Assembly: GCF_007859315.1 (NCBI RefSeq)
Contig: NZ_VOHA01000015.1
Location: 62,001 to 126,000, forward strand
From: Reyranella sp. CPCC 100927
Lineage (GTDB): Bacteria > Pseudomonadota > Alphaproteobacteria > Reyranellales > Reyranellaceae
Direction of reading: 5' to 3'
Length of the DNA stretch: 64,000 nt
The notes beneath the pieces were generated by a model that did no database searches, was not told where the DNA came from, and worked only from the letters and a program-made list of their open reading frames with translations. Shown here piece by piece: positions 26,331 through 35,769 of the stretch. A program made the position numbers and the translations under genes. Within the stretch, counting starts at the first letter, position 1, and each line of letters begins with the position of its first letter.

Positions 26331-26361
26331 AAAAAGGGGCTAGGCGAATCGCCTGGCCCCT
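26331..26361 (-). terminator. Rho-independent terminator of the aminotransferase gene
   Basis: Read on the minus strand, a stem with 12 of 13 pairs (GGGGC...GGCGA against TCGCC...GCCCC) is followed directly by a run of T residues. It starts 38 bases after the stop of the aminotransferase gene at 26399. This is the clearest intrinsic terminator in the window. Confidence 0.82.
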
Positions 26362-26398
26362 CTGCGGTGCGCTTGCTACGGCGCGGACAATGCAGTCT

Positions 26399-27256
26399 TC
26401 AGCAGACCCGGTGCGCGTGGGCGTACTCGCGATAGAGCGCGGCCGCCTTGCGGTACACGGGGCCCGGCTGCAGGTCGCGGCTTTCATAGCGGATCACGGT
26501 TTGCACCTTGCCGGCGTTGCCGGTGGTGAAGATCTCGTCGGCGGTATCGAACTCACCCGGCTTCACCGTGCGCTCCTCGACCGCGACGCCGGCATCGCGC
26601 AGCAGCTTGATGGTGCGGTTGCGCGTGATGCCGGCGAGGAACGAGCCGTTGGCGGCGGGCGTGATGGCGACGCCGTCCTTCACCAGGAAGATGTTGGAGC
26701 TGCAGGTCTCGGCCACGTTGCCCAGGGCGTCGAGCACGACGCCGTTCTGGAAACCGCGCGCCAGCATCTCGGCCACGCCGCGCGAGGAGTTGGGATAGAG
26801 GCACGACGCCTTGGCGTCGGTCGGCGCGCTCTCCGGCGTCGGGCGCCGGATGGAGCGGCACAGGCCGATCGCCTGACCGGGGCCGTTGGGCAACGGCGAA
26901 ACATAGACGCACAGGCAGAACTGCGTGCTGTCCGGGTCGACCGAGATCGGGCCCGCGCCGCCCTTGGTGGCCCAGAACATCGGCCGCACGTAGAGCTCGG
27001 CCTTGTCGCCGAATTTGCGGATGGCCTCTTTCGAGAGGTCCAGGATTTCCTCGGCCGTCTTGGTCGGGTTGAGACCCAACGTCCGCGCCGACCTGACGGC
27101 GCGCGCCGAATGCTGGTCGAGGTCGGGGCCGCAGCCCTCATAGGCGCGGCCGCCGTCGAAGATGATCGAGCCCAGCCAGAAGCCGTGGTCGCGCGGGCCC
27201 ATCAGCGCCGGGCTGCCCTCGTGCCACTTGCCCTCCCAGAACGTCAACGTGTCCAT
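26399..27256 (-). CDS. Branched-chain amino acid aminotransferase-type (class IV PLP) enzyme
   Basis: A 285-residue fold-type IV aminotransferase. ELYVRPMFWATKGGAG and DAKASCLYPNSSRG, which holds the PLP-binding Lys, and the GNVAETCSSNIFLVKDGV motif (E-x-x-x-x-N-I-F) are diagnostic. It resembles IlvE and D-amino-acid/4-amino-4-deoxychorismate lyase relatives; substrate preference cannot be read from the sequence. In BCAT the reaction interconverts Leu/Ile/Val and 2-oxo acids in the cytoplasm. It lies alone with a terminator after it. Confidence 0.9.
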   Translation of the reverse strand: MDTLTFWEGKWHEGSPALMGPRDHGFWLGSIIFDGGRAYEGCGPDLDQHSARAVRSARTLGLNPTKTAEEILDLSKEAIRKFGDKAELYVRPMFWATKGGAGPISVDPDSTQFCLCVYVSPLPNGPGQAIGLCRSIRRPTPESAPTDAKASCLYPNSSRGVAEMLARGFQNGVVLDALGNVAETCSSNIFLVKDGVAITPAANGSFLAGITRNRTIKLLRDAGVAVEERTVKPGEFDTADEIFTTGNAGKVQTVIRYESRDLQPGPVYRKAAALYREYAHAHRVC

Positions 27257-27376
27257 TCTTGTCCCTCCGCCCGCCCGTGCGGGCCGTACCGAAGGACGAA
27301 AACTAGCAACTTTGCTGACCTATTCGAGTCAGAAATTGTCCGGGTACACGTACCTCTGTTGGCCCCATCCTGCCGC

Positions 27377-27769
27377 TCAGCGGATCCACGCAGTCCACGC
27401 CCACCAGACCAGGGCGGCTGCGAGCGCGATCCACAGCAGCACGATCACGATGGCAGCGGTACGCGATACCGGAAGACCCTCGTCGAGGCGCTGGGTGGCT
27501 TCGACACGGGCATCGGCCAGCACGACCGGCGGGGTTAGTTTCAGTGCCAGCCATAGCCCCAGCGGTACCAGAACGAGATCATCGAGGAGGCCCAGCACCG
27601 GCACGGCATCAGGGATCAGGTCGATCGGGCTGAAGGCATAGGCTGTCGCCAGCAGCGCCATGAGCTGGGCGCCCCAGGGCATGCGCGGATCCTGCGCCGC
27701 CAACCAGATGGCCAGCGCTTCCTCTTCGAGGCGTCCGGCCCAGCCCCGCCAGTGCGTGATCTTGATCAT
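27377..27769 (-). CDS. DUF1232 (YkvA-type) small membrane protein
   Basis: A 130-residue protein with the DUF1232 signature AFSPIDLIPDAVPVLGLLDDLVLVP in the middle, followed by two hydrophobic helices near the C-terminus (VVLADAR spacing, then AAIVIVLLWIALAAALVWWAW). Proteins of this family are small inner-membrane proteins of unknown role. The start at 27769 is set by GGAGGG upstream. It is not clearly linked to the adjacent genes. Confidence 0.88.
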   Translation of the reverse strand: MIKITHWRGWAGRLEEEALAIWLAAQDPRMPWGAQLMALLATAYAFSPIDLIPDAVPVLGLLDDLVLVPLGLWLALKLTPPVVLADARVEATQRLDEGLPVSRTAAIVIVLLWIALAAALVWWAWTAWIR

Positions 27770-27884
27770 CGGTCCCTCCGTCGCCGGCGACACAAGGGGT
27801 CGCGTGGGTTCACGTCGGAAAAATCGGGACCTGCTGAGTGTGCGCCTGCGCGGCCCGGACGTCCAGCGATGCGCAGCGCCGGAG

Positions 27885-28295
27885 TCAGGGCGCGTGGACG
27901 TACTCGAGCTTCAATCCATCAGGGTCGGCGAAAAAGACGGCGTAGTAGCCCGGACTGTACTGCGGGTACTCGGCCGGTGGATCGAGGATGGTGGCGCCGA
28001 TCGCCACCAGGCGCTCGTGGAGTTGATCGACATCGGCACGGCTGGCGGCCTGCCAGGCGACGTGATGCAGGCCGGGCGCGTAGCGACTGTGCGGACGGGA
28101 TCGGCCAGCTTCATCCGCCCTCACGATGCCGATCGAGCAGAATCCGGCGTGCGGTGTCTGGAGGTTCCAGTCGAAGCCGCGATCGTCTTCCTTGACGCGC
28201 CGGTAGCCCATGAAGCCCAGCACCGCGTCATAGAAGGCACGCGATACCCAGGGGTCTTTCACCGTGAGATCGAGATGATGAATGGTGCCGCGCAT
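27885..28295 (-). CDS. VOC-family (glyoxalase/bleomycin resistance-like) protein
   Basis: A 136-residue protein with one vicinal-oxygen-chelate module pair: GTIHHLDLTVKDPWVSRAFYDAVLGFMGY at the N-terminus in outline (His ligand in HHLDL) and GLHHVAWQA and FADPDGLKLEYVHAP, whose last Glu is the usual metal ligand. Members include glyoxalase I, dioxygenases and resistance proteins, so function is open. The ATG at 28295 follows a GGGAG. Confidence 0.88.
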   Translation of the reverse strand: MRGTIHHLDLTVKDPWVSRAFYDAVLGFMGYRRVKEDDRGFDWNLQTPHAGFCSIGIVRADEAGRSRPHSRYAPGLHHVAWQAASRADVDQLHERLVAIGATILDPPAEYPQYSPGYYAVFFADPDGLKLEYVHAP

Positions 28296-28407
28296 GCCGA
28301 ACGGCTCCCTGTCGCCGCGACGGTCCGGTTGAGCCGCCAGCGGCTGGTTCGTGCGGGACAAGCATGGACTCGTTCGCGTGTCTTGTCTTGCCCGGACGCG
28401 CGAGCCA

Positions 28408-29067
28408 TCAGGGCGTCGCGGTCTGGCGGTCGACGTCGTAGATCACCGACTGTTCGTGCAGCCGGTGCACCTGCTGCCGTGGCAATCGCACGACCTCCGC
28501 ACTGAAATACTGGGCGTTGCGGTAGGCGCGGTTGGTGACGTCCTTACCGACGCCCTTGCGCCCAGTGTAGGCCTTGTCGGCGATGCGGAAGACGAACTGA
28601 TCGCCCTCGATCGCTTCGAGCCGCATCAGTCCATACGCCGGCGCTTGCGTGAAGCCCTTGGACACCTTCGACAGGTCGGCACGGTAGATGTCGCCGACGC
28701 GCGGCTGGTCGACATATGTCGCCACGTCCTGGTCGTGCTGGTGCGCGAAGACGGCGATCGCGCCGCCCAGGGCGACGAGCAGCGCCAGGCCGACCAGCCA
28801 GCCGCGGCGCCGCATGAAGGGAATGGGATCCGTCTTGCCAAGCTTGTCGGCGATGGCGCGCGGCTCAACGATATGGCCGTTGTTGCAGCGTGTGCACTGG
28901 CACACGTACTGGCGCTTTGTGACCCAGCTGAAGAGGTACCAGAGATGTGCGTACCGGTAGTTCAGCAGGATCCGGAACGGCTGATTGCCCTGGCATACGG
29001 AGCAGGGCCCAACACCTGCGTCGCGAACGGCTTCGACGGAGTTGCCTCCCGATCCCCAGACCAACAT
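28408..29067 (-). CDS. Zinc-ribbon membrane protein of unknown function
   Basis: I do not recognise the family. The 219-residue protein has an N-terminal pair of CxxC knuckles (CSVCQGN and CQCTRCNNGH, about residues 22-60), as in zinc ribbons, followed by an RRR and one transmembrane helix (WLVGLALLVALGGAIAVFA, about 90-108). The C-terminal half is outside the membrane and rich in basic and polar residues with a repeated Y-x-x-x-x-Y pattern. Orientation and role are unknown. It is transcribed alone; the ATG at 29067 is chosen because it precedes the first cysteines closely. Confidence 0.7.
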   Translation of the reverse strand: MLVWGSGGNSVEAVRDAGVGPCSVCQGNQPFRILLNYRYAHLWYLFSWVTKRQYVCQCTRCNNGHIVEPRAIADKLGKTDPIPFMRRRGWLVGLALLVALGGAIAVFAHQHDQDVATYVDQPRVGDIYRADLSKVSKGFTQAPAYGLMRLEAIEGDQFVFRIADKAYTGRKGVGKDVTNRAYRNAQYFSAEVVRLPRQQVHRLHEQSVIYDVDRQTATP

Positions 29068-29252
29068 GTCAACCTCACGTGTTCGATCGTCGTGGGCCCA
29101 TATAGTGAGTTCCGTAGAAGTGAGCAACCACTTATTTATTCAGTAAGGTGCGAGGAGTCGCGCGGTTCCGGGGCGGTCACGGGCCGTGCTGGCCGGGTTC
29201 GCCCGGCCCGGTCTAGAGTGCGGCAAAGACCGACCATTCGGAGGGTTCGCCC

Positions 29253-30770
29253 ATGACCGCGCCGCTCGCCATCCGTCTGCACGCCGCCGACAACGTCGTC
29301 GTCGCCCGCATGGACATCCTGCCGGGTACCGATGTCGAGCCGGGCGTCGCGGCGATCCAGCGTGTGCCACCCGGCCACAAGATCCTGACCGCGCCGGTGA
29401 CGAAAGGCGAAGCGATCCGCAAGTACAACCAGATCATCGGCTTCGCCACCGAGGATCTGCCGCCGGGCACGCACATCCACACGCACAATTGCGTCATGGG
29501 CGACTTCGAGCGCGACTATGCCTTCTGTGCCGATGCGCGACCCACCGATCATGTCCCCGAGGCGCAGCGGGCGACGTTCCAGGGCATCGTGCGTGACGAC
29601 GGCCGGGTCGCGACCCGCAACTACATCGGCATCGTCACCACGGTGAACTGTTCGGCCGCCACCAGCCGCATGATTGCCAACAAGGTGGCGCCGCTGCTGG
29701 AGCAGTTCCCCAACATCGACGGCATCGTGCCGCTCACGCACGGCACCGGCTGCGGCATGGCCTCGACCGGCCTGGAGATCGACGTGTTGCGCCGGACCCT
29801 GGCGGGCTACGCACGTCATGCCAACATGGCGGCCGTCGTGGTGCTGGGCCTGGGCTGCGAGGCCAACCAGGTGGCGGGCCTGATGAACGCCGAGAAACTG
29901 AACACCGGTCCGAAGATGATCCCGATGACCATCCAGGATGAGGGCGGCGTCTCCAAGACCGTGATGCGCGCCGTGGGCTTCATCAAGGACATCCTGCCGG
30001 AGGCCAATGCCGTTGCGCGCCAGACCGTGCCGGCCGGTCACCTGACCCTGGCGCTGCAATGCGGCGGCTCGGACGGCTACTCCGGCATCTCGGCCAACCC
30101 GGCGCTAGGCGCGGCGGTCGATCTGCTGGTGCGCCATGGCGGTGCCGCGGTGCTCAGCGAGACACCCGAGATCTACGGTGCCGAGCATCTGTTGACCCGC
30201 CGCGCCGTCAGCCGCGAGGTCGGCGAGAAGATCGTCGAGCGCATCCGCTGGTGGGAGGATCACTGCGCCAAGACCGGCGGCGAGATGAACAACAACCCCT
30301 CGCCGGGCAACAAGGCGGGTGGGCTCACCACCATCCTCGAAAAGTCGCTGGGCGCGGTGGCCAAGGGCGGCACCACCAACCTGGTCGAGGTCTACAAGTA
30401 CGCCGAGCCGATCACCGCGCGCGGCTTCGTCTACATGGATACGCCGGGCTACGACCCGGTGGCCGCCACCGGCCAGGTCGCCGGCGGCGCCAACGTGCTC
30501 TGTTTCACCACGGGCCGCGGCAGCGTCTTCGGCTGCAAGCCGACACCCTCCATCAAGCTGGCGACCAACAGCGCGCTCTACCGCCGCATGACCGACGACA
30601 TGGACATCAACTGCGGCACCGTCGTCGACGGCGAGGAGAGCATCCAGCAGGCTGGCCAGCGCATCTTCGACCTCATCCTGCGCGTGGCGTCGGGCGAGAA
30701 GACCAAGAGCGAGGCGCTGGGCATTGGCGACGACGAGTTCGAGCCGTGGAAGATCGGCGCCACGATGTGA
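29253..30770 (+). CDS. UxaA-family altronate/galactarate dehydratase
   Basis: A 505-residue dehydratase combining both UxaA domains: an N-terminal SAF domain (about 1-95; VARMDILPGTDVE, PPGTHIHTHN) and a large catalytic domain with CGGSDGYSGISANP, TNLVEVYKYAEPI and GRGSVFGCKPTPSIKLATN. In altronate and galactarate dehydratases these residues bind Fe and the sugar acid. The strong GGAGG before the ATG supports the start. No other uronate-pathway genes are nearby, so the substrate sugar acid is uncertain. Confidence 0.93.
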   Translation: MTAPLAIRLHAADNVVVARMDILPGTDVEPGVAAIQRVPPGHKILTAPVTKGEAIRKYNQIIGFATEDLPPGTHIHTHNCVMGDFERDYAFCADARPTDHVPEAQRATFQGIVRDDGRVATRNYIGIVTTVNCSAATSRMIANKVAPLLEQFPNIDGIVPLTHGTGCGMASTGLEIDVLRRTLAGYARHANMAAVVVLGLGCEANQVAGLMNAEKLNTGPKMIPMTIQDEGGVSKTVMRAVGFIKDILPEANAVARQTVPAGHLTLALQCGGSDGYSGISANPALGAAVDLLVRHGGAAVLSETPEIYGAEHLLTRRAVSREVGEKIVERIRWWEDHCAKTGGEMNNNPSPGNKAGGLTTILEKSLGAVAKGGTTNLVEVYKYAEPITARGFVYMDTPGYDPVAATGQVAGGANVLCFTTGRGSVFGCKPTPSIKLATNSALYRRMTDDMDINCGTVVDGEESIQQAGQRIFDLILRVASGEKTKSEALGIGDDEFEPWKIGATM

Positions 30771-30802
30771 TGGCGATCCGGTCGATCATGTAGCTGTGCA
30801 AT

Positions 30803-31509
30803 GAGACTCAAGAACCAGAACCGCTTGCTGAGCGTGTCGCCGAGGCTGCGTTGGCGGCACAGGGCGATGTCAGTATCATCGACGTGTTCCATGGCATCGG
30901 GTGGCTCCCGGGGAGCCTGATCGATGACTGGCGGCACGGGCGGGCCGACGACCTCGAAAGCGTCATGCAGATCAACGCGCAACGGATCGACGAGGCCATC
31001 CAGCTGCTGTGGTCCTGGTCAAGGCAAAGGGCCTGATCGCGAACGAGGCGGAGTACGTCGCGCGCACCCCGCAGCGGCAGGTTCTGCGTTTCAGTGCCGA
31101 TGGAAGCCCCGCTGTCGGGCAGGCGTACCGCACGCATTGGATGTCGCCGACACTGTCCGAGAAGAAGCGGGAACGCCTCGTCGAAAAGACGAGCCGTCCG
31201 CCGGAGCTGGTCGTCATCCAACCGCTGAACAAGGAATGGAAATGCCATCGCTGCGGCCAGCAGAAGGGCGATCTCCTCATCATGGAGACTCCAGGTCCTT
31301 CCTGTCTGCCCTGCGCGGGCCTCGACGATCTGATGTTCCTGGCAAGCGGCGACGCTCTGCTCACGCGCCGTGCCAAGGCGAAGAGTGCCCGCTACGCCGT
31401 GGTGGTGCGCTTCAGCCGCACCCGTCGCCGCTATGAGCGACAGGGCCTGCTGGTCGAGCTCAAGGCCTTGGCTGACGCAGAGCGCGAGATCGCCGATCAG
31501 GCACGCTGA
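30803..31509 (+). pseudogene. DUF2293-like gene broken by a one-base deletion
   Basis: Two reading frames encode consecutive parts of one protein. The first (about 30803-31018) encodes LAERVAEAALAAQGDVSIID through AIQLLWSW; the second (31009-31509) encodes KAKGLIANEAEYVART, a CHRCG and CLPCAG zinc-binding pair, and VRFSRTRRRYERQGLLVE. Adding one G at the TGGTCAAGG near 31018 joins them as LLWSW-V-KAKGLI without a gap. The first half has no good start codon; the ATG at 30801 is out of frame, so a second lesion is possible. The function of the family is unknown. The lesion could be real or a sequencing error. Confidence 0.75.
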
Positions 31510-31534
31510 GCCCACGGCGAACTGCACTCGCGCT

Positions 31535-31613
31535 CCTGGGAGCGCGGGCCTCCGGCCCGCTCATATCTCTCGGCGCTTCGCACCGATGCGGGCGAGACGC
31601 CCGCGCTCCCGGG
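31535..31613. repeat. REP-like palindromic element, copy 1
   Basis: A half-site starting CTGGGAGCGCGGGC is paired, 60 bases on, with its near-complement ending GCCCGCGCTCCC, with inner GC-rich hairpins in both halves. A close copy is at 43307-43391 and a short one at 62838-62863. It lies between the DUF2293 remnant and poxB, whose 3' ends converge. Confidence 0.75.
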
Positions 31614-31622
31614 AAGCCCATC

Positions 31623-33359
31623 TTAGTGCCACAAGTTGGTGCGGGCGAGATCGACCAGTTCGTCGCCGCGTCCGCTGAACACGGCCTTCAGCATATAGAG
31701 CGTGAAACCCTTGGCCATCTCGGCCGTGACGGTCGGTGGGATCGGCAGTTCGGTGCGGGCCACGACCGCATCGACCAGTACGGGGCCGTCGTGCTTCAGG
31801 GCCGCCGCGATGCCGCTTTCGACGTCGGCGGGGTCTTCGACCCGGATGCCGCGGATGCCGGCGGCTTCGGCCATCGCCGCGAAGTTCGGGTTCTTGAGTT
31901 CGGTGCCGGTGGGCAGGAAGCCGGTGGATTTCTGCTCGACCTCGATGAAACCCAGCGCGCCGTTGTTGAAGACCACGATCTTCGCCGGCAGGCCCAACTG
32001 CGGCAGGCTGAGCAGGTCTCCCATCAGCATGGTGAAGCCGCCATCGCCGGACAGCGAGATCACCTGGCGTCCGGGGAATGCCGCCTGTGCGCCGATGGCC
32101 TGTGCCATCGCATTGGCCATCGAGCCGTGCCAGAACGACCCCATCAGTCGCCGTTTGCCGTTCATTGCCAGGTAGCGTGCCGCCCACACCGTGGGCAGGC
32201 CGACATCGCAGGTGAAGATGGCATCGTCGGTGGCCAGGTCGCTGATGGCCTTGGCGATCTGTTGCGGGTGGATGGGCCGCTTGCCGGGTTTGCCGATAGC
32301 GAGCTGGTCGAGATCGCGCCGGGTGCGCTGATAGTGGGCGACAGCCTTGTCCAGGTGGGCGCGGTCGCGCTTCTCGGCCAGCAGTGGCAACAGGGCCTCG
32401 ATCGTGGCGCGCACGTCGCCGACCAGGCCGAGATCGACCGCCGCGCGCCGGCCGATCTGCCCGGGGCGAATATCGATCTGTGCGATGCGAACGGATTTAC
32501 CCTTGGGATAGAACTGGCGATAGGGAAAGTCCGTGCCCAGCATCAGCAGGACGTCGCAGTCGAGCATGGCGTAGTAGCCGGACGAAAAGCCGACCAGTCC
32601 GGTCATGCCGACGTCGTAGGGATTGTTCCCTTCGACATGCTCCTTGCCTTTCAGGGCATGCACCATCGGCGCCTTGAGCCGCTCGCCCAGCGCCAACAGC
32701 GCGTCGTGCGCGCCCTGGCACCCGGAGCCGCACAGCAAGGTCACGCGGGCATCGCTGTTGAGCAGGGCCGCGAGTTTTTCGAGATCATCGCGCGCAGGAA
32801 CGACGATCGGCTGTCGCGGCAGCAGGCCGGCGGGTTTCGATGGCGGTGCATCCTGTGCGTTCTGAAGCGCGACGTCGCCAGGCAGCACGACCACGGACAC
32901 GCCCTGCCGGCCGATCGCCTCGCGAATGGCGACTTCCAGCACGCGCGGCATCTGGGCAGGGCTGCCGGCCAGCTCGCTGTAGTGGCTGCACTCGCGGAAC
33001 AGGTCTTGCGGGTGGGTTTCCTGGAAATAGCCCGAGCCGACCTCGGCCGAGGGAATGTGCGCGGCGATGGCGAGCACCGGCACCCGCGACCGGTGACAGT
33101 CGAACAGGCCATTGATCAGGTGCAGGTTGCCCGGACCGCAACTGCCGGCGCAGACCGCAAGCGCGCCGGTCAGGTGCGCCTCGGCACCCGCGGCGAACGC
33201 GGCAACCTCTTCGTGTCGCACATGCACCCACTCGATCTTGCCTTGCCGGCGCAGCGCGTCGGTCAGACCATTCAGGCTGTCGCCGACGACGCCATAGATT
33301 CTCTTCACGCCGGCGGCGGCGAGGATGGCGGCAAATTGATCAGCTACCGTTTCCGACAT
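31623..33359 (-). CDS. poxB: Pyruvate dehydrogenase (quinone)/pyruvate oxidase-type ThDP enzyme
   Basis: A 578-residue ThDP enzyme. The PYR domain has [17 protein letters not shown] with the catalytic Glu, and the PP domain has [12 protein letters not shown]...FNNGALGF, the GDG-x(26)-NN ThDP/Mg motif. [19 protein letters not shown] is also typical of PoxB. Membrane-attached PoxB decarboxylates pyruvate to acetate and CO2 and reduces ubiquinone. The C-terminus ([15 protein letters not shown]) fits the lipid-binding tail. The start at 33359 has GGAGGAGAGG upstream. Some oxalyl/acetolactate-type relatives share parts of this sequence, but overall the PoxB assignment is good. Confidence 0.92.
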   Translation of the reverse strand: MSETVADQFAAILAAAGVKRIYGVVGDSLNGLTDALRRQGKIEWVHVRHEEVAAFAAGAEAHLTGALAVCAGSCGPGNLHLINGLFDCHRSRVPVLAIAAHIPSAEVGSGYFQETHPQDLFRECSHYSELAGSPAQMPRVLEVAIREAIGRQGVSVVVLPGDVALQNAQDAPPSKPAGLLPRQPIVVPARDDLEKLAALLNSDARVTLLCGSGCQGAHDALLALGERLKAPMVHALKGKEHVEGNNPYDVGMTGLVGFSSGYYAMLDCDVLLMLGTDFPYRQFYPKGKSVRIAQIDIRPGQIGRRAAVDLGLVGDVRATIEALLPLLAEKRDRAHLDKAVAHYQRTRRDLDQLAIGKPGKRPIHPQQIAKAISDLATDDAIFTCDVGLPTVWAARYLAMNGKRRLMGSFWHGSMANAMAQAIGAQAAFPGRQVISLSGDGGFTMLMGDLLSLPQLGLPAKIVVFNNGALGFIEVEQKSTGFLPTGTELKNPNFAAMAEAAGIRGIRVEDPADVESGIAAALKHDGPVLVDAVVARTELPIPPTVTAEMAKGFTLYMLKAVFSGRGDELVDLARTNLWH

Positions 33360-33466
33360 CGCCTCTCCTCCAGATCGAAGTGTCTCGACCTTACGTGGGA
33401 ATTCCATCGAAGTCTGTCGTCCCTGGCGCAGCCAGGATCAACGGCTGCGCCAAGATGTCTCGCCGG

Positions 33467-34312
33467 TCAGGCGATCGAGGCGGCCCACGTGGCCGGCGTC
33501 AGGCCATAGGTGCGCTTGAACATGCGCGACATGTGGCTCTGGTCGGCGAAGCCGGCATCGAGTGCGGCCGTGGCCAAGGGGTGGCCACTCCGGATCAGCC
33601 GACGTGCCTGGTCCAGCTGGCGCATCGTACGGAAACGGCTGGGACTGGTGCCGAAAGCGGCGCGGAACTGGCGTGCCAATGTCCAGCGGTCGAGGCCCGA
33701 GATGCGTTCGAGCTCGTGGAGGGACAGTGGCGCGGCCGGTTGCGCCACGATCCGGTCGCGGACGCGCGTCAGCGACTCCAGTCGCAACGCCGTGCGGGTA
33801 CCTGGCGTTCGCGCTGCCCGGCTGAGCATGTCGGCCAGCGCGGCTGCCGTCTCGATCCGGCCGATATCGTCGATCGGATCGTCGAGGCGCCACAGTGCGT
33901 GCAACGGAATGCCGTCAAAAACGCGTCGATCGACGACGGGCTCGGCGACGAAGGGCAGCGGCTTGCCGTCGAGCGCCTGTTGGACCAGCGACGGATCGAG
34001 GTAGACCATGCGATAGCCGAAACCATCGGTGGTGCCGGCCCGGCCGTCATGCGCCTCATCGGGATGAAGGATGTGGCATTGGCCGGGAAGGCAGTATCTC
34101 TGCTCGCCCCGATAGCGGAACGCCTGGACGCCCGACAGGGTGACGCCGATGGCATAGGTGTCGTGGCGGTGCGGTGAAAAGGCTGCACCCGTGAATTGCG
34201 CCTCCATGCGCTCGATCCCCGGACCGCCGCGGCCGATGCGGATGCGACTCCGTGCACGCTCATGCAAACCCGCGAGGGCGTGTCCATTGTCCTGGTCGGC
34301 CGTGGAGCGCAT
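33467..34312 (-). CDS. AraC-family transcriptional regulator
   Basis: A 281-residue regulator with an N-terminal AraC-type cupin ligand domain (FSPHRHDTYAIGVTLSGVQAFRYRG; CLPGQCHILHPDEAHDG) and two C-terminal helix-turn-helix motifs: LHELERISGLDRWTLARQFR and ATAALDAGFADQSHMSRMFKRTYG, followed by LTPATW. It is divergent from the P450/reductase/Rieske set and likely controls it; poxB lies downstream on the same strand. The 137-base gap to the P450 gene holds the shared promoter. The inducer is unknown. Confidence 0.92.
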   Translation of the reverse strand: MRSTADQDNGHALAGLHERARSRIRIGRGGPGIERMEAQFTGAAFSPHRHDTYAIGVTLSGVQAFRYRGEQRYCLPGQCHILHPDEAHDGRAGTTDGFGYRMVYLDPSLVQQALDGKPLPFVAEPVVDRRVFDGIPLHALWRLDDPIDDIGRIETAAALADMLSRAARTPGTRTALRLESLTRVRDRIVAQPAAPLSLHELERISGLDRWTLARQFRAAFGTSPSRFRTMRQLDQARRLIRSGHPLATAALDAGFADQSHMSRMFKRTYGLTPATWAASIA

Positions 34313-34449
34313 GCCGTCAGTCTACAGGAATTCAGGCAGTGCGCTGAAGGGACCTGGCGATCGCCGGGCAGCCCGGATGACTTGCCATCCGCGCGGGTCT
34401 ACGCTGCGGACCAATCGGACATCCCACCCCTGATGCGGGCGAGACGCAC

Positions 34450-35691
34450 ATGAATGTCCAGGTCGATGCGCCGCTGCTCGAAGAGCATGTCGCCATAGCG
34501 CCGCCCGAGGGCATGGCTGTCTGGGATATCGATCCCTACAGCGACGATGTCCTGGCCGAGCCGGCGGCCTATTACGCCGAACTGCGGGCACGCGGGCCGT
34601 TTGTCTACATCCCGCGCTATGCGTTGCTCGCCTGCGGCCGCTACCCGGAGACCAAGGAGGTCTTCTCCGACTGGCAGCGCTTCGTGTCCTCGCGCGGCGT
34701 GGGCCTCACCGACTTCAAGCTGGCCAAGCCGTGGCGGCCGCCCAGCATCATCCTGGAGGTCGATCCGCCGGATCATGCCAAGACGCGGTCGGTCATGGTC
34801 CGGGTCATGTCGCCGCGTGCGCTCACCGATCTCAGGCAGGCGTTCCAGGCCGCGGCCGACGCGCTTGTCGATGCACTGCTGGCCAAGGGCACCTTCGATG
34901 CCGTGCCGGATCTCGCCGAGGCCTATCCGACCAGCGTCTTTCCGCAGGCCGTGGGGTTGACCGAGATCGATACGCGCAGGCTCGTGGACTATGGCGCGAT
35001 GGTGTTCAACGCGCTGGGGCCCGACAACGCGCTGCGGCGCCGGTCGATGGCCAAGGGGCCGGATGTCGTTCCCTGGATCATGGAACAGTGCCGGCGCGAG
35101 CGTCTGGCACCCGGTGGCTTCGGCGCGATGATCTATGCCGCCGCCGACGCGGGCGAGATCACCGAAGCCGAGGCCGGCATGCTGGTGCGCTCGCTGCTGT
35201 CGGCCGGTGTCGACACCACGGTGACCGGTATCGGCAATGCGATCTGGTGTCTGGCCGGTCATCCCGGCGAATTCCAGCGGCTGCGGGAGAACCCGCGCCT
35301 GGCGCTGCCGGCATTCGAGGAGACATTGCGGATCACGTCGCCCGTGCATTCCTTCTGCCGGACCGCGAACCAGGCCACCGCCGTGAACGGCGTTGCCATT
35401 CCGCAGGATGCGAAGATCCTGTGTGTTCTGGGCGCTGCCAATCTCGATCCGGATCAATGGCCGGACGCCGATCGCTTCGATATTGCGCGCCGGCCGGCCG
35501 GACACCTGGCATTCGGCGTCGGCATCCACAACTGTGTCGGACAGAATGTCGCCCGCGCCGAAGCCAGTGCGCTGCTCACGGCGATCGCCAACAAGGTCGG
35601 CGCGATCGAATTCGCCGGCGCACCGGTCTGGCGGCCGGGGAACGCCATTCATGCACTGGACAGCCTGCCGGTCACATTCAGGGCGCCGTAG
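34450..35691 (+). CDS. Cytochrome P450
   Basis: A 413-residue soluble bacterial P450. The heme-binding loop is FGVGIHNCVGQ with Cys362 as the thiolate ligand, and the I-helix shows AGVDTTVTG, the oxygen-activation region. ETLRITSP is the ExxR of the K-helix. N-terminal residues include PYSDDVLAEPAAYYAELRARGPF, common in Actinobacteria- and proteobacteria-type P450s of the CYP108/CYP153-like groups. Ferredoxin and reductase partners are not encoded next to it. It heads a set that also holds a reductase, a Rieske oxygenase and zwf, and is divergent from an AraC regulator. Confidence 0.94.
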   Translation: MNVQVDAPLLEEHVAIAPPEGMAVWDIDPYSDDVLAEPAAYYAELRARGPFVYIPRYALLACGRYPETKEVFSDWQRFVSSRGVGLTDFKLAKPWRPPSIILEVDPPDHAKTRSVMVRVMSPRALTDLRQAFQAAADALVDALLAKGTFDAVPDLAEAYPTSVFPQAVGLTEIDTRRLVDYGAMVFNALGPDNALRRRSMAKGPDVVPWIMEQCRRERLAPGGFGAMIYAAADAGEITEAEAGMLVRSLLSAGVDTTVTGIGNAIWCLAGHPGEFQRLRENPRLALPAFEETLRITSPVHSFCRTANQATAVNGVAIPQDAKILCVLGAANLDPDQWPDADRFDIARRPAGHLAFGVGIHNCVGQNVARAEASALLTAIANKVGAIEFAGAPVWRPGNAIHALDSLPVTFRAP

Positions 35692-35769
35692 AGCGGCGCA
35701 GGCTTGCCAAGGGGATGCCGCGGTCGTCTTATCGGCGCATCGTTCAACATCCATCCATGGAAGCTCGTC

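Noticed and set aside
31626-33509. A 627-residue plus-strand frame opposite poxB
   Set aside because: It is antisense to poxB, has no family motif, and its composition is that of a shadow frame.
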